In this document: positions 1-13,297 of the stretch, in pieces
How positions within the stretch are numbered: position 1 is the first letter of the stretch
Layout of the letters: every line of letters starts with the position of its first letter
Assembly (NCBI GenBank): GCA_039545275.1
Contig: BCHS01000020.1
Location: 1 to 64,000 of the forward strand
Direction: 5' to 3'
Length of the DNA: 64,000 bases
Source: Pseudomicrostroma phylloplanum
Taxonomy: Eukaryota > Basidiomycota > Exobasidiomycetes > Microstromatales
The notes under the pieces: model-generated
Seen by the model: the letters and a program-made list of their open reading frames with translations, nothing else
Database searches by the model: none
What the model was told of the DNA's origin: nothing
Position numbers and translations under genes: made by a program

Positions 1-175
1 CCAATACCGATACTCAACCCTCGCAAAGGCACTAGGCACCAGACACCAGACACTAGACACTAGACACTAGACACTAGACACTACTGATAGATACTCGACC
101 CTCGCAAAGACACTAGGCACTAGGCACTAGACACTAGACACTAGACACTAGGCACTAGACACTAGACACTACGGA
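1..175. repeat. Heptamer minisatellite (CACTAGA)n with a longer period
   Basis: The first 175 bases are mostly head-to-tail copies of CACTAGA and close variants such as CACTAGG and CACCAGA. The runs are interrupted twice by a related spacer, GATACTC(A/G)ACCCTCGCAAAG, near positions 8 and 90. This gives a higher-order period of about 80 bp. The array probably continues to the left of the window. It is non-coding. Confidence 0.85.
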
Positions 176-714
176 TCGACAGTTGTGGCAAACTCGTCAC
201 TTGAGATGAGCGAGTTGACACGATGCCATTGGCGTTACGTCGCCAAAGAGATTCCCTGCGTAGTAATCGCGGCCTTCCTCCAAACGTGAGCGTCTTTGCT
301 AGCTGGCTTTCGACGGCTTGTGACAAGACTGTCCTTGTAGTAAAAGAGATTGGATGAAAGGGCCAGAAACAGATCTTTGTCACTCCCCTCCTCCCTCTTC
401 CAGGTTGTCTTCCAGCGATGTCGAATGAGTCATCTCGCGAGCGTGGTAAGTATTGAGGTATTGAATGGCCTCATGCAGCGGCTCAGAGAAGTATATGCTT
501 TCTTTCGCCGTGTATTTGTCGCCTTCGTTCTCGCTTGGCGATCCTACAACGCAATCGCACGGGTACGAAAGGTGCCAGAAGTGGAACGTTAACCATGTAT
601 GAGATTCTCGATTCTGGGGAAGTACAAGCGCAGTCTATAGTAACAGGAACAAATAAGATTACGAGGAGTAAGACCTCCTCTACATGCAGACGAAAGGGAA
701 GGCATACTTACCCC
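176..714. other. Intergenic stretch downstream of the epoxide hydrolase gene
   Basis: I see no supportable gene here. The short open frames show no domain and no splice structure. The part nearest 714 is presumably the 3' untranslated region of the minus-strand gene. Confidence 0.5.
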
Positions 715-3537
715 TCAGTACTTGGAGAAAAAGTCCCTCAGATCGCTCACCATCTCCACTGGCCTCTCCTCGCAAGCAAAGTGCCCTCCCTTTTCATACT
801 CCCTATACCATACGACGTTCGCCGTGCCCTTGACCCACTCAAGAGGCATAGGGATGAGTTCATAGGGGAAGTCCGAGTACCCCGTGGGCTGGGAGACGTA
901 GAATTCGCGGCGGCCAGCCCACTCGATTTGACCTCCTGGTGGGCGGTTCCGGTAGGCGTAGATGGAGCGGGCCATGGTTGAGGTGGTGAACCAGAGGGTG
1001 AGAACAAAGGCGATCTCTTGCGGTGAGGGGTCGGTGCTGCGAGAACAGGAGCGGATGGGAGGAGAGGAATGGAGACGAGAAGAGGTCAGCTCTGTCGCGT
1101 GCGTTGGGTGTCACTCTCTCTCTGCCGACAATACTCACTCTGTCCACGCGAGATACTTCTCTCCGATCCAAGCCAGGAGGGCGCTAGGACTAGAATGCAT
1201 CACCTCGCCAAGCGTGCCCGGCCTGGTCCCGTGGAAGTTAGCGTAAGCAGATCCAGTAGTCTGGAACTCCAGACCCCTAGCAACCTTTTGCGCGTCCTTT
1301 TCAGAGAGCTTGTGAGGGAGTCCGAGAATGTTGCTGATGTGCTCAGGTAGGTGCTGCGTGGGGTTTCCGCTAGAGGCAAAGTGGCCTGCAGAGACTTTGC
1401 GAGGCAGGGAAGCAATCGAGTCCACGAGGGAGGACTTGGAGGCGGCGTAATCGAGGAGTGTCTTGGGCAGAAGCGAAGGTTGGAGGCGAGGTGGTGGGGA
1501 CGGCAGGAAGTTAAAGTGACAAGACAGGACGTTGTTCTTATGTCGTACGGCCATCTGTGCGAAGCAGACCGTGAAACATGAAGCATGAGCTCATCAACTC
1601 TCCGGTAGCACAACACCTCACGAACCCCGATCTACTTACGGTTCGACCAACGAATGTGCCCCAGTCGGTAGCTTGCAAAGAGTAGCCGCCCTCGCCCTCG
1701 CTCGTCTTTCCAAATCCGAGATCGACCATCAACTGATCCAACAAGTCGCCCACGTCTGCCACCAAGAGATCATCGTCAGGTCCGGTGAATCGATTGGTGG
1801 ACTTGCCAGTCGCCTCATCATAGTCCACAATGGGCGATCCGCTCCACAGATAGCCTGGATGCGAGGGCAGGATGCAGTCGAATGCGGGCATGCTCAGGGG
1901 CACGTCTACGCCTGGATTGGCGAGCGACTGGGCCACGTTGAGGTGTTCGAAGCAAGTCGATGGCCATCCCGAGAGGAAGAGGAGGGGCACGACTTTACGC
2001 TGTGCGCGCGTCGATGTCGATGGAGAGACACGGACATAGTGTAGACCTGCTTGTGTGTTGTAAACCTCTGAGCCGGTCAATAGATCAGGCAAAGGGTAGA
2101 CAAAGTGCTGGAGGGAAGAGATTTCCTTCCAGTCACTTGCCCAGGTGGCAGTCTGGCCGTGACCGCTGTTCGATGATGGTGTAAGGTACTCCAGCCAGGA
2201 TTTACGCAGATGCAGAAACTTTTCATGAGTCAATCCAAAGCGAGAGAAGTTCGTTCCTTCAAGCAGCGTGGGCAAGGGGAACTTCTCATCGCGACTGATC
2301 TCATGCTTCAGGCAAGAGACCAGGTCGTCGATCTGCCGCTTTGAAATGGTCGGTGAGAAGGATTGAACTGCCGATGATGGGCCGAACGAGCCCTTTTCAC
2401 CGTTGCTGCTGTCAAGGGCGGCAGTTTTGACTGGCAGACCCGTCAGAGGGGAAATCGGCACGTCGGTCGAGTCAGCAGGACCTGCCAGGGGGCTCTTGCC
2501 GATGACCTTCCAAAAGTCGTCGGTGTGTAGGGCTCGATCGAGGTAACGAGGTGGCAGCTGCTCTGGCGTGGAAGCAAATGCCCTGGGCAAAGTCTTGACT
2601 TCGAACTCTGCTTGGAATTCCTTCACCCATTCGGCGTAGTCTGTCCTTGCCAGACTGGGCAGCTCGCTCGCCAGTTTCCACCAGTCGTACGTCTTGCCGT
2701 CGGTGATGATCCACCGTTTGCCCCACACTCCATCGCTGCTGGCGAGCTGGCTGTAGACTCCGAGTACGGCTTGAGCCACGTCTTTACCGTGGATGAGATG
2801 CAAGGACGTCTTCTCGCGCAGCTTGTCCTGAGTCTCGGCCACCTTGCTAAGCCAATTGAGCGGGTGACGAGACGAGCCGCCGTACAGTCCGGCTAGATGT
2901 AGGACTGTAACCTGGTTCTTGAGGGTAGACAGCAGACGACCTTCAGAGGCTGAGCGGGGAGATGGAGTATTCAGCGGCGAGGTGGAAGAGTGAATGCCAG
3001 CTGCGAGAGCGGAGGTGACCGAAAAAACAGGGAACACGATGTCAGAACTCCGGGACTTTCAGTCCTGCCTTCAGTCTATCCACACTCACCTCCCCATGCG
3101 CCCGTGGAGCTGAGTATACACCACTTTGTCTTGCTGTCGCTGATCCCTCGCTCGTGGAGTACTGCCTCGTAGTCTACCGCGAGCTCCTTTGCTGCGCCTT
3201 CGTCCTTGAGTGCCATGACCACTACGACCAACTTGGCGCTGGGGAGTGCCCTGACCGCCTTTCTCCAGCTCAGTCGCGACTCCCCGCCATTGGGACAGGT
3301 CCACTTGATGGGACGCTTGGTAATGGGGAGCGAGTCGTCCTTGATCCCTGAGCGGTTGGTGTAGGCAAAGGAGATGTCATGGGCCTGTAGCTCGGGCAAG
3401 AGGAAGGCGCCTGTCCAGCCAGATCCCAGCAGTAGCACGTCTACCTCTGTCGAGGGCGGGTCGGATGTGGTGGAGAGGGAGAGGGAGTGGACGGAGGGTG
3501 GGCGGGTCGATGCGCCAGAGGAAGAGATACGGGACAT
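715..3537 (-). CDS. Rossmann-fold NAD(P)-binding domain fused to an epoxide hydrolase
   Basis: Four exons (3537-3090, 3000-1640, 1554-1139, 1036-715) join in frame across GT-AG introns to encode 848 residues. The first ~300 residues are a Rossmann-type NAD(P)-binding domain of the epimerase/YeeZ-like class, with GSGWTGAF near residue 35. From about residue 330 an epoxide hydrolase N-terminal domain leads into an alpha/beta hydrolase. The nucleophile Asp lies in ATDWGT, just before intron 2. The acid Glu is in FPYEL and the base His in GGHFACEE at the C-terminus, as in microsomal-type epoxide hydrolases. The family's HGxP oxyanion motif reads SGWPS here, so the usual His is a Ser. Epoxide hydrolases open epoxides to diols with water. 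The Rossmann half is inferred to act on a related metabolite. Unlike two adjacent genes, the two domains share an uninterrupted exon. The next gene upstream, RCC1, is divergent. Confidence 0.85.
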
Positions 3538-3991
3538 CGTAACGGATTTCTGACGCGAATGTGTGGGTATGGACTGAGACTGTCAAGGAGAAGAAGCGGA
3601 TCGAAAGCTATCGGGATGAAGTGCTCTTCCGATCTGAGGTGGTGCAGAGGTAAGGAAGAGTAAGTGGTCGCAGACTGAGCATCTTCTCCTTGGGCTGCCG
3701 CCTCCTTACTCTACCGATATCCAGTTGCGTGTGAATTAGACGCCCTTCCTCGGCTTCCTGCCTCCACATCTTTGGCTGCACCTGCACCGCCTCGCCTTGG
3801 CCTCGTGGGGGGCGTGAACAGGCGGAGAGGGACGCGCGCACGCGAAGGTCAAGCCACAGACACAACCAAGGCAGAGCAACAAAAGACGCAAAGGGAGAAA
3901 CACTCAGATGTTCCGATGAACACCTTCCGCGTCTGTCCTACCAAGGGATCCTAGACTACCATCCTCCGTACCCACACATACCATCACCATC
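3538..3991. promoter_or_regulatory. Divergent promoter region between the epoxide hydrolase and RCC1 genes
   Basis: This 454-bp gap separates two divergently transcribed genes, so it must hold both promoters and 5' leaders. I see no convincing TATA box and no further gene. Confidence 0.5.
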
Positions 3992-6044
3992 ATGCCACCA
4001 AAGGGTACGTCATAAACAGCCACCATTGGTCCATCACCACGCTGATCGCCCATCCTCCTCCTCTTCTCGCTTACTGACCACCCTCCCTCTCTCCTCCCTC
4101 GTACCCTCTCTCCCAGCCAATGGCAGTCTGAAGCGACAGGCCTCGACCCGTGCCGCGGCATCGTCCTCCTCGACGACGACCAATGGCACTGCAGCAGGAC
4201 CAAGAGCGAAGATACCTCGCACGTCTGTCCCACCCGCAGCGCGAGCCACGACCCCTCAGCCTCGCGCTACTCGAGCAGCCTCGGCCATGCCCGGCACACC
4301 TTCCAAGCGAAGGGTAGGGCCACCACTCTACACCCCCAAAAAGGGGATCAACCCTTTACCCTTGCCCCTCAGACCCATCACACAGAAAGACATCAGCAAC
4401 AGCTTCCCCGTCAATGGTCCCCCCATCACGCACGAGGATGCTCCTCCCGCACCCTCTGCAGACATCCTCCCACGACAGCTCTTCGTCTTTGGCAACGGAG
4501 ACATGGGACAACACGGCCTGGGAACAGACGTCATCGACGAAATCAAGAGGCCTCGTAAGCACGTCTGGGTCGACACAAAGAACACTTCCGGAGCATTGGG
4601 TCAAGCCGGCATCGAAGCCATTGCCGCTGGAGGCATGCACACCCTCGCAATAGACTCCAATGGAAAGCTGTGGAGTTGGGGAATCAACGACAATGCAGCC
4701 CTCGGCAGATTGACCGATCGTGAAGAGGACGTAGAGACCGAGGTGTTCGAGACGGAGCCCATGCCCGTAGAGGGATTGGGACCAGAGGGCAGGGGAATCC
4801 TCCCTGGAAGCAAGCAGATGGGAGGCGGCAAAGAAGGCCAGGTTCAAAAGTTTAGGGCGACGAGGATCGCGGCAGGAGACAGTGTGTCGGTCGCATTGAG
4901 CGACGATGGCCAGGTTCGCGTGTGGGGATCGTTCAGGGTGAGTATGTTGGTGTAGATGGCGGCCGATGGTGCATCTCGACTTATCCCGCTCTTCTTTCCA
5001 CTTCCAACCCTTCACCAGTCCAACGACGGACTTCTCGGCTTCGATGGCCAGGTGGGCTCTTCAAAGACTCAATTCATACCAGTTGCCCTGCCTGCCCTCC
5101 TTCCCTACTCCTTTTCTCAGATCACCTGTGGTGACGATCACATCCTAGCCCTCGCTACGTCAGGTCAAGTCTTTTCATGGGGCAACGGTCAGCAGCTTCA
5201 GCTCGGTCGCCGAATCATCGAGCGACGCAAGATCAATGGTCTCAACCCAGAAAAGGTCGGATTGAAGGACGTCGTCCTGATTGGCAGCGGGGCTTACCAT
5301 TCCTTTGCCGTCGACAAAAAGGGCGACGTCTATGGTTGGGGTCTCAACTCCCTCAGGCAGGTGGGCATTGAAACCGCAGAGGACACAATCCCCACACCCC
5401 GCCTCATTCCTTCCCTCAGCCCCTCGAAGCTGAGCGCAACCGGAAATGTCAGAGTCGTCGCCATTACTGCCGGGCAACATCACTCGCTCTTCCTGCTCTC
5501 GGATGGACGAGTGTTCGGCTGTGGAAGATGCGATGGATGCGAACTCGGTCTTGCCGAAGATCACCCGTCCAAGGTCGAAGTCAAGACTATGAGGGAGGAA
5601 TGGAGGGCAAAGAGGACCGAGGAGCTCAAGGATGAAATGCAAGCATGGGAGCAAAGGATGAAGCTCAAGCGCGAAGCCAATGGCGGCGATGCCGCAAAGG
5701 GCATGGGAGACGCCGTCTCTTCGGATGACCTCCCGCCCACGATGGGTCCCCCTCCTGACGAGTTCGTCCCGCAACCCGTGCACGTTCCCTTCCCAGGAAA
5801 CGTCAAGATCGCCTCCCTCTCCGCCGGCGCCCGGTTCAACCTCGCCTTAGACACCAGCGGCAAGCTCTATTCCTGGGGCTTTGGTAACCAGAGTCAGCTA
5901 GGATTGGGAGACGAGGAGAGCGCCGAGGTGCCCACGGAGGTCAAGAGCAAGCAGTGGAAGGGGTACAAGGGAGTCATGTGCGGTGCGGGTGGTCAGCATG
6001 CCGCCGTCATTGCTGTGTTGGACCCCAAGGAGGAGGCGAGCTGA
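3992..6044 (+). CDS. RCC1: RCC1-type guanine nucleotide exchange factor for Ran
   Basis: Three exons (3992-4004, 4117-4937, 5019-6044) encode 619 residues. The 13-nt first exon gives MPPK plus one base and joins in frame to the second. After a basic, Ala/Thr/Ser-rich N-terminal tail come repeated RCC1 blade motifs: LWSWGINDNAALG, VRVWGSFR (split by intron 2), VFSWGNGQQLQLG, VYGWGLNSLRQVG, VFGCGRCDGCELG and LYSWGFGNQSQLG. A charged insertion of about 60 residues sits between the last two blades. RCC1 (yeast Srm1/Prp20) binds chromatin and exchanges GDP for GTP on Ran, which sets direction in nuclear transport. The length and basic tail fit the nuclear RCC1 orthologue, not the larger multi-domain RCC1-repeat proteins. 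It is convergent with the ABC transporter downstream. Confidence 0.92.
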
Positions 6045-6576
6045 GCAGAGACGATCTTCAAGAAGGAGCAAGGAAAAGATCCATACCATGGTCGTCATCA
6101 TCTGCAAAGAGCGCCTCTGTGCAGGCTCATCATGTTATCCTCACTGGTCCTCCTCAGGACTACTGATTGTCAACCCAAAGCCCTATCATGAAACGCGTCC
6201 CACGTGTTCCTTTTGCGGACTGCATGCCTGCCTCCTTCCTTCCCTTCGCTGGACATGTCCGTACAAAGGGTTCTCCTGCATCTCGCGTTCAGTCCGTCGG
6301 CATGTCTTTCATAGGTCATCGTGCCTGCGAGCATATCAGATGAGTCGCGCACGCCAGGCTGTTGTATCAGCACAATGCGACCGTTTCATTGGCTTTTGGT
6401 CATCAGAAGGGTGCGTACACGTACAGAGCTGCATGGCAGATCGTTCTCCGCGCTCAAGTGCAATGCAGAGGAGAGGCGAGGCGACTGTATCGCCTTAAAG
6501 TTGTGATGAAAATCGTGAATAAAGTTACAATTGTGCTTCGATGAGCTGTTGTGGCAAGGAGTGGCAAGTCACAGGG
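6045..6576. other. Convergent 3' intergenic region
   Basis: This stretch lies between the 3' ends of RCC1 (+) and the ABC transporter (-). It should contain both 3' UTRs. No gene or repeat was seen. Confidence 0.5.
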
Positions 6577-9500
6577 TCAGTCGATCTCCATTGCTGTAGG
6601 TAACTTCGAGGCGCCTGCTGCTCTTGGACCACTCACCTCTAAATACCTCCCTCTAGCCTGCAGAAGCTCATGGTGAGTCCCAGATTCTACCACTCTACCA
6701 TCCTCAAAGACATAGATACAGTCTGCATTTCGCACGGTAGACAGACGATGCGCGACCAAGAGGGTGGTCCTCCCTTCAGCGGCTCGATCGAGGGAGGCCT
6801 GAACGACAGCCTCGCTTTCTGCGTCCAGCGCCGAGGTAGTCTCATCAAGGAGTAATACCTGTGGTGAACGGATCAGAGCCCGCTGTGAGTGTAAAAGAGA
6901 TCAGATCAGTATTCTTGCTCAAGTGAGGAGTAGCTGTCAGCATCTGCGCACGACTCACAGCAATACACAGCCTCTGTCTTTGTCCACCGCTGAGCTCCAA
7001 TCCTTTGAGCCCAATCTCACTGTCGAAGCCCCCTGGGAGGCTGTGCACAAACTCCAGCACCCCGGCCTGCTCGCAAGCAAAACGGATGCTCTCACTTGAA
7101 GCTTGCTCTGGACGAGTAGCACCAAGAGCTATATTTTCAGCCACTGTGCCTTGGAAAAGCACAGCATCTTGCGAGACAAGAGCGCACCGACTGCGCACTT
7201 TCCTCACGTCGAGGCATTTCAAGTCCTTCCCGTTGAGGAGGACCCGCCCCGAGGTGGGCTCGTAGAAGCGTGAAAGTAGGGACAGCAACGTTGACTTGCC
7301 GCTGCCTGACGTGCCCACAAGTGCAACGGTACTGCCCCTCTTGATCTTCAAGCTGACGCCCTTTAGTGCAGGGTATTCCGGTCGCTGTGGATAGTGGAGG
7401 ACTACATTCTCAAAGCCGATGTCACCGATCTTGAAGGCCTCGTCTACTACGACAGCTTCACGGCTGTTGATACTCCCCTCCTGCTTCGTCATGGTCAACC
7501 AGCCGAAGACGACTCGGCTGGATGCAATCGCTCTAGAGATGTCGGGAATGAGGGACACGAACCGCGCCATTGCGAAGCCAGAGATAATTTGCACTTCGAA
7601 GACGCCGAAGATGGCAGCTGTCCCGATCTCGCCTTGGGCAAGCAACATTCCAGAGTACCAAAAGATGAGTCCAGCCGGAATCAGCATGAAGCTCTGTCCA
7701 GCTGCAAAGGCAAGAGTACCTAGCAACAGGGATCGTCGACTTGCAACGCGGTCTCTGACCTTTGCCTTCTCCTCGAAAGTAGCTAGGACCGAGCGCTGAC
7801 GGCCCAATGCTATGACTGTACGAATGGCATCGACCTGCTCGGACAGATACGTGGAGCACCTCTCTGCCCTGTGCGTGTAATGCTTCTCAGCGCCTTGCAG
7901 ACGGGTAATGGTGACATAGCTAAGAGGAGGTATCAGCAAAAGAGGTGCAAAGGCGACCAGCGTCAGCTTCCACGATAGTCCCAATCCGATGCCAAAGGAC
8001 GCCAGCACGTTTCCCAGACAGAGAATGGACTGTCCAAAAGCGACAGAGACGCCAGTTGCAATGTTGCTGGGATGCTGCGAGAGGTTCGCAGCACTGCCTG
8101 TCACTGAGTCGTCCTTTTGACCATCGGCTTTCTCTTCCGCTGTTGAGGCCAGATCGAAATACGTCATGCTCTGACTGAGAATGGACTCCAGACTATCCCT
8201 CTTCAGCACAGTACAGATGTAGGACGAAGCTTCGTCGATGAAGTACCCTTGCATGGTATAGAGTATAACAGCAGCAAAGCCGAGGGCAAGAAAGATGAGG
8301 GCCCAAAAATAGCCTCTTGACCGAACAGCCTCAAGGTCCGAGGCAGAGATGGCGGCTATTCCTTCTCCAGTAACATACCCGGAGACTGGAAATATGGCAG
8401 CTCCGAAAGAGGTTGCAATGGTGCCAATTGCCAAAGTCAAGCGTCGGTTCTTGCTCTGAAACCAGAGCTGCTTCCAAACACCCCTTGACAAGGCCGGCAC
8501 TGCAGGAGGGAGGGGCATTGAGACTGCATCGCGAGCAACAGGCTTTGCAGCTCGCGTTACACCGTCCTCAGCCATTGAGATGCCAATCGCCCTCAGGTCG
8601 GACGACTCCTTGGTTGCATCAGACGATTGGGAGCCCGGTCGATTGTTCCGCATCTGCAATGAAGAGGTATGGGACGCCTCTTCGTCCTTGTTGCTGGAAA
8701 GATCTCCTTCCGCTTGCGCTCGATCGTCGGATGTCTTCATCACCATCCGCCGGTATGTATCATCCTGTCGCCCAGTCTGCATCAACTGGTCATGTGTGCC
8801 TTGATCGACGATCCTGCCTCCGGCAAAGACTACAATCTTATCCGCATGACGGATTGTGCTGAGACGATGAGCAATGATACAGCAGGTCATGTTCCTTCTT
8901 TTTTGCTCTGCCTCTAGCGCTATCCGGATCTGCTCTTCTGTATTGGAGTCGAGTGCAGAGGTAGCTTCATCTAGGAACAGCACAGTGGGTTCGCGAACAA
9001 GGGCTGATCGGCAGAGAAGATGCAGGCTGAATTGTCAGCTAGGGCCTTGGTGATAGGGCAGAGGTACAGACGAGGCGGGAACTATTCTTTTACTCACCTC
9101 GAGCCAGCGCCAGCCTCTGTCTTTGTCCGCCAGACAGCATATTCGAATGTCCCCCCTTGAGCTGTGTATCCATACCAGAAGGCAGTTCGGAGACAAAGTC
9201 CCACGCCTGCGCTTTGACGAGAGCTGCTTTTGCTCGGACTCGGAGAGCTTCGCCAGTGATCATCTCGGATTGCAGCTGAGTCAAGCCCGCAGATACATTG
9301 TCGAGCACGCTGCCAGTGAACAGCTGCAGGTGTTGGGAAATGATGCCAATCTCTGACCTGTAGCTTTCCACATTGAGGTCCCGCAAATCATGTCCGGCGT
9401 ACAAGACGCGGCCGCCGTTGCATACGAGGTCTGCTTGCTTTTCGACATCCAGATCCTCCTGCTTCGGCGTATCTTGTTGCTTGCCCTGATTCGGCAAGCG

Positions 9501-10796
9501 AGGCTTCGGATCGAATTCACGCAGCAGCAGAGCCATCATTGTCGATTTGCCAGAACCGCTGGCGCCCACAAAGGCTGTGACTTTGTTTGCTTCGATCTCG
9601 AGGTTGATCCGGTCGAGAGCAGCGGTCCTGGGTCGAGATGGGTATGCATAGGTAACGTCTTCAAACCGAAAAGAAGGCGCCCGTTGCGGATCGTCTGCTA
9701 TCCGGATCCCGCTTTGATCCCTCGGATCGATGGCAGGGACCTCCTCAATGGTATGACGCAGGGCTTTGAGTGAGGAAAAGGCTTGCATAATCGAGCCGAG
9801 ATGTGGCACAAGATTAGCCAGGGAGAAGAAGACGTTGACGAAGCTCCAGAAAGCTGTTATGGCTGGCCCGACGGTTGTGCTGCCGCCCGAGATCTGATGA
9901 GCCCCCCACGCAAAAAAGGCGCCGTAGAGCCACAGCAAAATGACGTAGACTGCAGAGAGCTCTACGGCACGGATCATTGCTCTTCGTCTGTTCCACTTCG
10001 AGAGCGGGGTCAAGAAGGCCTTGTCCAGCTTCCGTAGTAGTGTTTGCGTTGCGTCAAAGGCATGCACAATGCGAGGTGCGGTCAACAACTGCTCCATGAA
10101 GGTGGCAACCTGCCCATCAAGGCTAGACGCTGGAGACGAGATCTTTTCCGAGGCAATGCCCAGAAGTGTGAAGAGCCCAAGCACAAGGGGAATGATGGGA
10201 AAGAGGACTCCGGCAATGCTTGCTGCTCTGACAAAGCCAAGTACGGTAGATGCGACCATGATTCCCAGCGACTGCCCAACGTACGCCATCTTCTCACCAA
10301 GCCCCACGCGGACAGCCTCGATGTCTGTCCCTATCCTGCTGGACAACTCGCCGGGCCCGTGATCGGCAAAGTACGAAGGATCCTTTGCCAGCAGTGAGGA
10401 GACGTAGACCACACGGAGGCGGTTGGTGAGCTCCTCGCTGGATAGCATAAAGAGGTACATGGACACCCAGAAGAGCAAGAGTTGAGAGCATCCAACGGCA
10501 AGCATGATGTATCCTGCTCGATCTGATGCGTCACGTATGGACTGGGAAGAGGCTCCAGCAGCTGTGATGTCCTGCGTCCAGATACCATAGATCAAGTCGA
10601 GGCCGGGTATAGCCGCCGCGGCTATGAGGGAGAGTATGAAGGCAAGCACCCATTGTGCAAGAGGATGCATGTAGAAGCACCGCCATTGAAACGACCCAGA
10701 GAAAGAGAAGAGGTAGAAGTAGATGGGAGAGGCAGAGGACCTCAGACTGAAGGCGGCGTGGCCAGGCTGCTCCTTTTCAGAGGCCGGGGAAGCCAT
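6577..10796 (-). CDS. Full-length ABC transporter, ABCB/multidrug-resistance type
   Basis: Three exons (10796-9098, 9003-6959, 6882-6577) encode 1349 residues. The order is membrane domain, nucleotide-binding domain, membrane domain, nucleotide-binding domain, as in Pgp/Ste6-type exporters. Half 1 has Walker [10 protein letters not shown], signature [13 protein letters not shown], split Walker [12 protein letters not shown] and the His loop IIAHRLST. Half 2 has [32 protein letters not shown] and VAHRLST. Both introns fall at the same place, between the signature and Walker B. That suggests an old internal duplication, or intron positions fixed before the halves fused. Between Walker A and the Q loop, NBD1 carries a charged insertion of about 30 residues. 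It is inferred to be a plasma-membrane exporter of hydrophobic compounds; the substrate cannot be told. The 3' end is slightly uncertain: a 43-nt intron (6636-6594) would replace the last residues and move the stop to 6525. Confidence 0.93.
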
Positions 10797-13297
10797 CGCC
10801 GCAGGAGGAGATGTCTCACCTACGAGAAGAGTGCAGAAGTGGTGGTGGCTGGGTGTACGTCGCTGCGTGTTGCAAGGAAGCTCCTCTGCCCCTTTCCGCT
10901 TCCTCTTAGGATTGGCTCAGTCGCTGAGTCACCGAGCATCCCTCGCTTCCCGCACTCGCGCATTGGACCCTGCAAGCGGACCATCGGAGATTAGTTTACC
11001 ACGTCGGCCATCTCGCACTTACCCCACGCTTCGAGCAGGCCACCATGCCAACCGGTCTTCTCGATATGGGCCTCCACGCGTGAGCAGGCTTCAGACCGAC
11101 ACGCGACGGTAGTATCGCGCGAAACTTCGCTGCCTCCAAGAGACAGGAATGTTCAAGACAGCACCAACCACTCGATGATGAAGCGCAACAGCTCTCGGTC
11201 AAGCACCGTGACGGTGCTCCAACGTCACTGGTAGTGGCACTCAATTGCGGCGGCGACTCTCCTAAGCTTTTAGATACGCAGCATCGACTGATGTTCACCC
11301 AGGAGAATATTATCATCGATTCTACCAGAACACTCTCGTCGTGTACAGCGGGCCACGCAGTGCTCAACTCAGCGAACATCCGGGGGTTCACCCGCTACTT
11401 CCTTCATCCCGTCGCTCGGCACATGTGATCTTATGCTCCTTTGCGAGGCGGGTGTTCACGACTAGCCTGCAGTCACGAGGACTTGAGGTGGCCTCCGAGA
11501 TCTCTGACGGTCTTGAGTACCATAGCTGCGGACTCTTCGTGCTTCGACTAGCGGCGGCCAAGGCGCTGCCATTGAATTGCACGGTGGCCACACCGTCCAG
11601 CAAACAGTCGTACGGCTATGTCTCCGGCTCAATCTCAAGCGCCCCCCAGGACTCCTCAGGTAAGATCGGTATCGCAAGACCTGAGTGGCGTCAGAAAGCC
11701 GTGCAGTCGCTTGTCAGTACAGTATCGCAGCAACCATGGGCAATTGATAGCAAGAGCAGAAGATACGCAGTCAGCAAATGGCCAGACAGTCCGACATTAG
11801 TCTCTCCTTGAACAAACGCGCAGTGCATGACATCACGCGCTTCTGTCCCAACGACAAACCAGATAGCCCTCACGAGATCAACGCATGGTGTTACTGCCGG
11901 AGAGCTCGGCAACGATTCCTACCTTTGCACTTGGCACTGCGTCTGGGCCCCCAAGCGAGATCACAGATGTAAAGCGGTGGTCTCAAGCGCTCGTTCTGTG
12001 TATGACAGCCTTCGTTTGTCCATAGACCCCGCAAAATCCTCGTGACGGGGGAGCGACAGTGTCGATGTCAAGCCTGCGAAGCTCGAGATGAGGACGGCAG
12101 GTATGATGTAGTCTTGGGTAAGGCATTCATGCGCGAGCCTTTTAAGCAAGACCGCACATCCGACTTCTCCGTGAGCAGTGCGCTATCGACATGAGTTTTG
12201 GCGATAAAGTCGAGCTACAACAGTGAAACAACCAGCCGTGTACAGTGGAGACTCCGTGCGGTCCCTCGGAAGGAGAACATCGCGATGCAGTCCCCAGGGT
12301 TGCAACCGAAGCACGTCCGTCTTGGGTCTGCCAGACTGTGTTGAGAGGTTCTCGAGCTGTCGAGTCTGTACAGCCGGATGTACTGTAGTAGATGTCTACG
12401 CAAATCTCGCATGGCTTGCGTATTGTTTGCAGAGCTGTAAGACGGGAGGACTGTGCCTCCCATGGTGCTGTCCCTTTGGTCTCCAGCAGCACTGCTGTCA
12501 AGCCCTTCGTCCATGCTTTCCACTACCCTATCGTTCGGATCTTGTGCGCCACTTTGTGTGAAGGTCAGATGCGCAGGGTCGCAAACCTTACAAGCAGTCC
12601 TGTATTCCTGCACATGTGGCCGATCTCGCAATATAGTGTAAGGCACCAGAAAGCCGTTGCACGATACTGTATCGCGGACGATCGGAGCAATTTTCGTGGT
12701 GAAGAACCATCAGGAGTTGTACAGCACTGCACATTCAAGCTGAGGCTGCTTCCAAAGACGAGGTAAGGCGGCAGCAAATATGACAGAGTAGCTATTGCGT
12801 ACGGAGAGATCCTTTCATCTGAAGCAGGACACTCGACCGAAAATCGAAAAACTACAGAATCTATGACAATCTCGCTCAGTAGCTCGGCAAAATTGTGCGG
12901 TAATCCCTCCTCACCGAGGAATACCAATATGCAGTTTGTGGCATCAAGGTCTTTGTCGGCAATGCAATACCTATCTTGCTCGTTCTTTGGCCCGTCCGAT
13001 ATACAGTAGACCGGGTCCTCGCTCTCAAATGTACTGTACTGTACCGCACAAATTGTTGAACTTGACTCTCATTTGACCTTTCTCATACTGTACAGTGTTC
13101 CAGGAGTGTGATGCATGCTTCACAAGCATCGCAACGATGGTCTCATACAGTACTGGACTGCACTGTGCCAGAAGTCCAGTGTTTACAGCAAGCGGAATTG
13201 CCATTTGCTCTTCCGACTGGATTACCCGGCATCAAGCCACCAAGCATGAGAGTATTTTGTGGACTTACCGTCATGTCTCAAGAGACACGGTATCGTA

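Noticed and set aside
4356..5015. 219-codon minus-strand frame overlapping RCC1
   Set aside because: It is the antisense shadow of the RCC1 coding exon.
12565..12927. 120-codon minus-strand frame
   Set aside because: No domain, no supporting introns and no promoter-like context.
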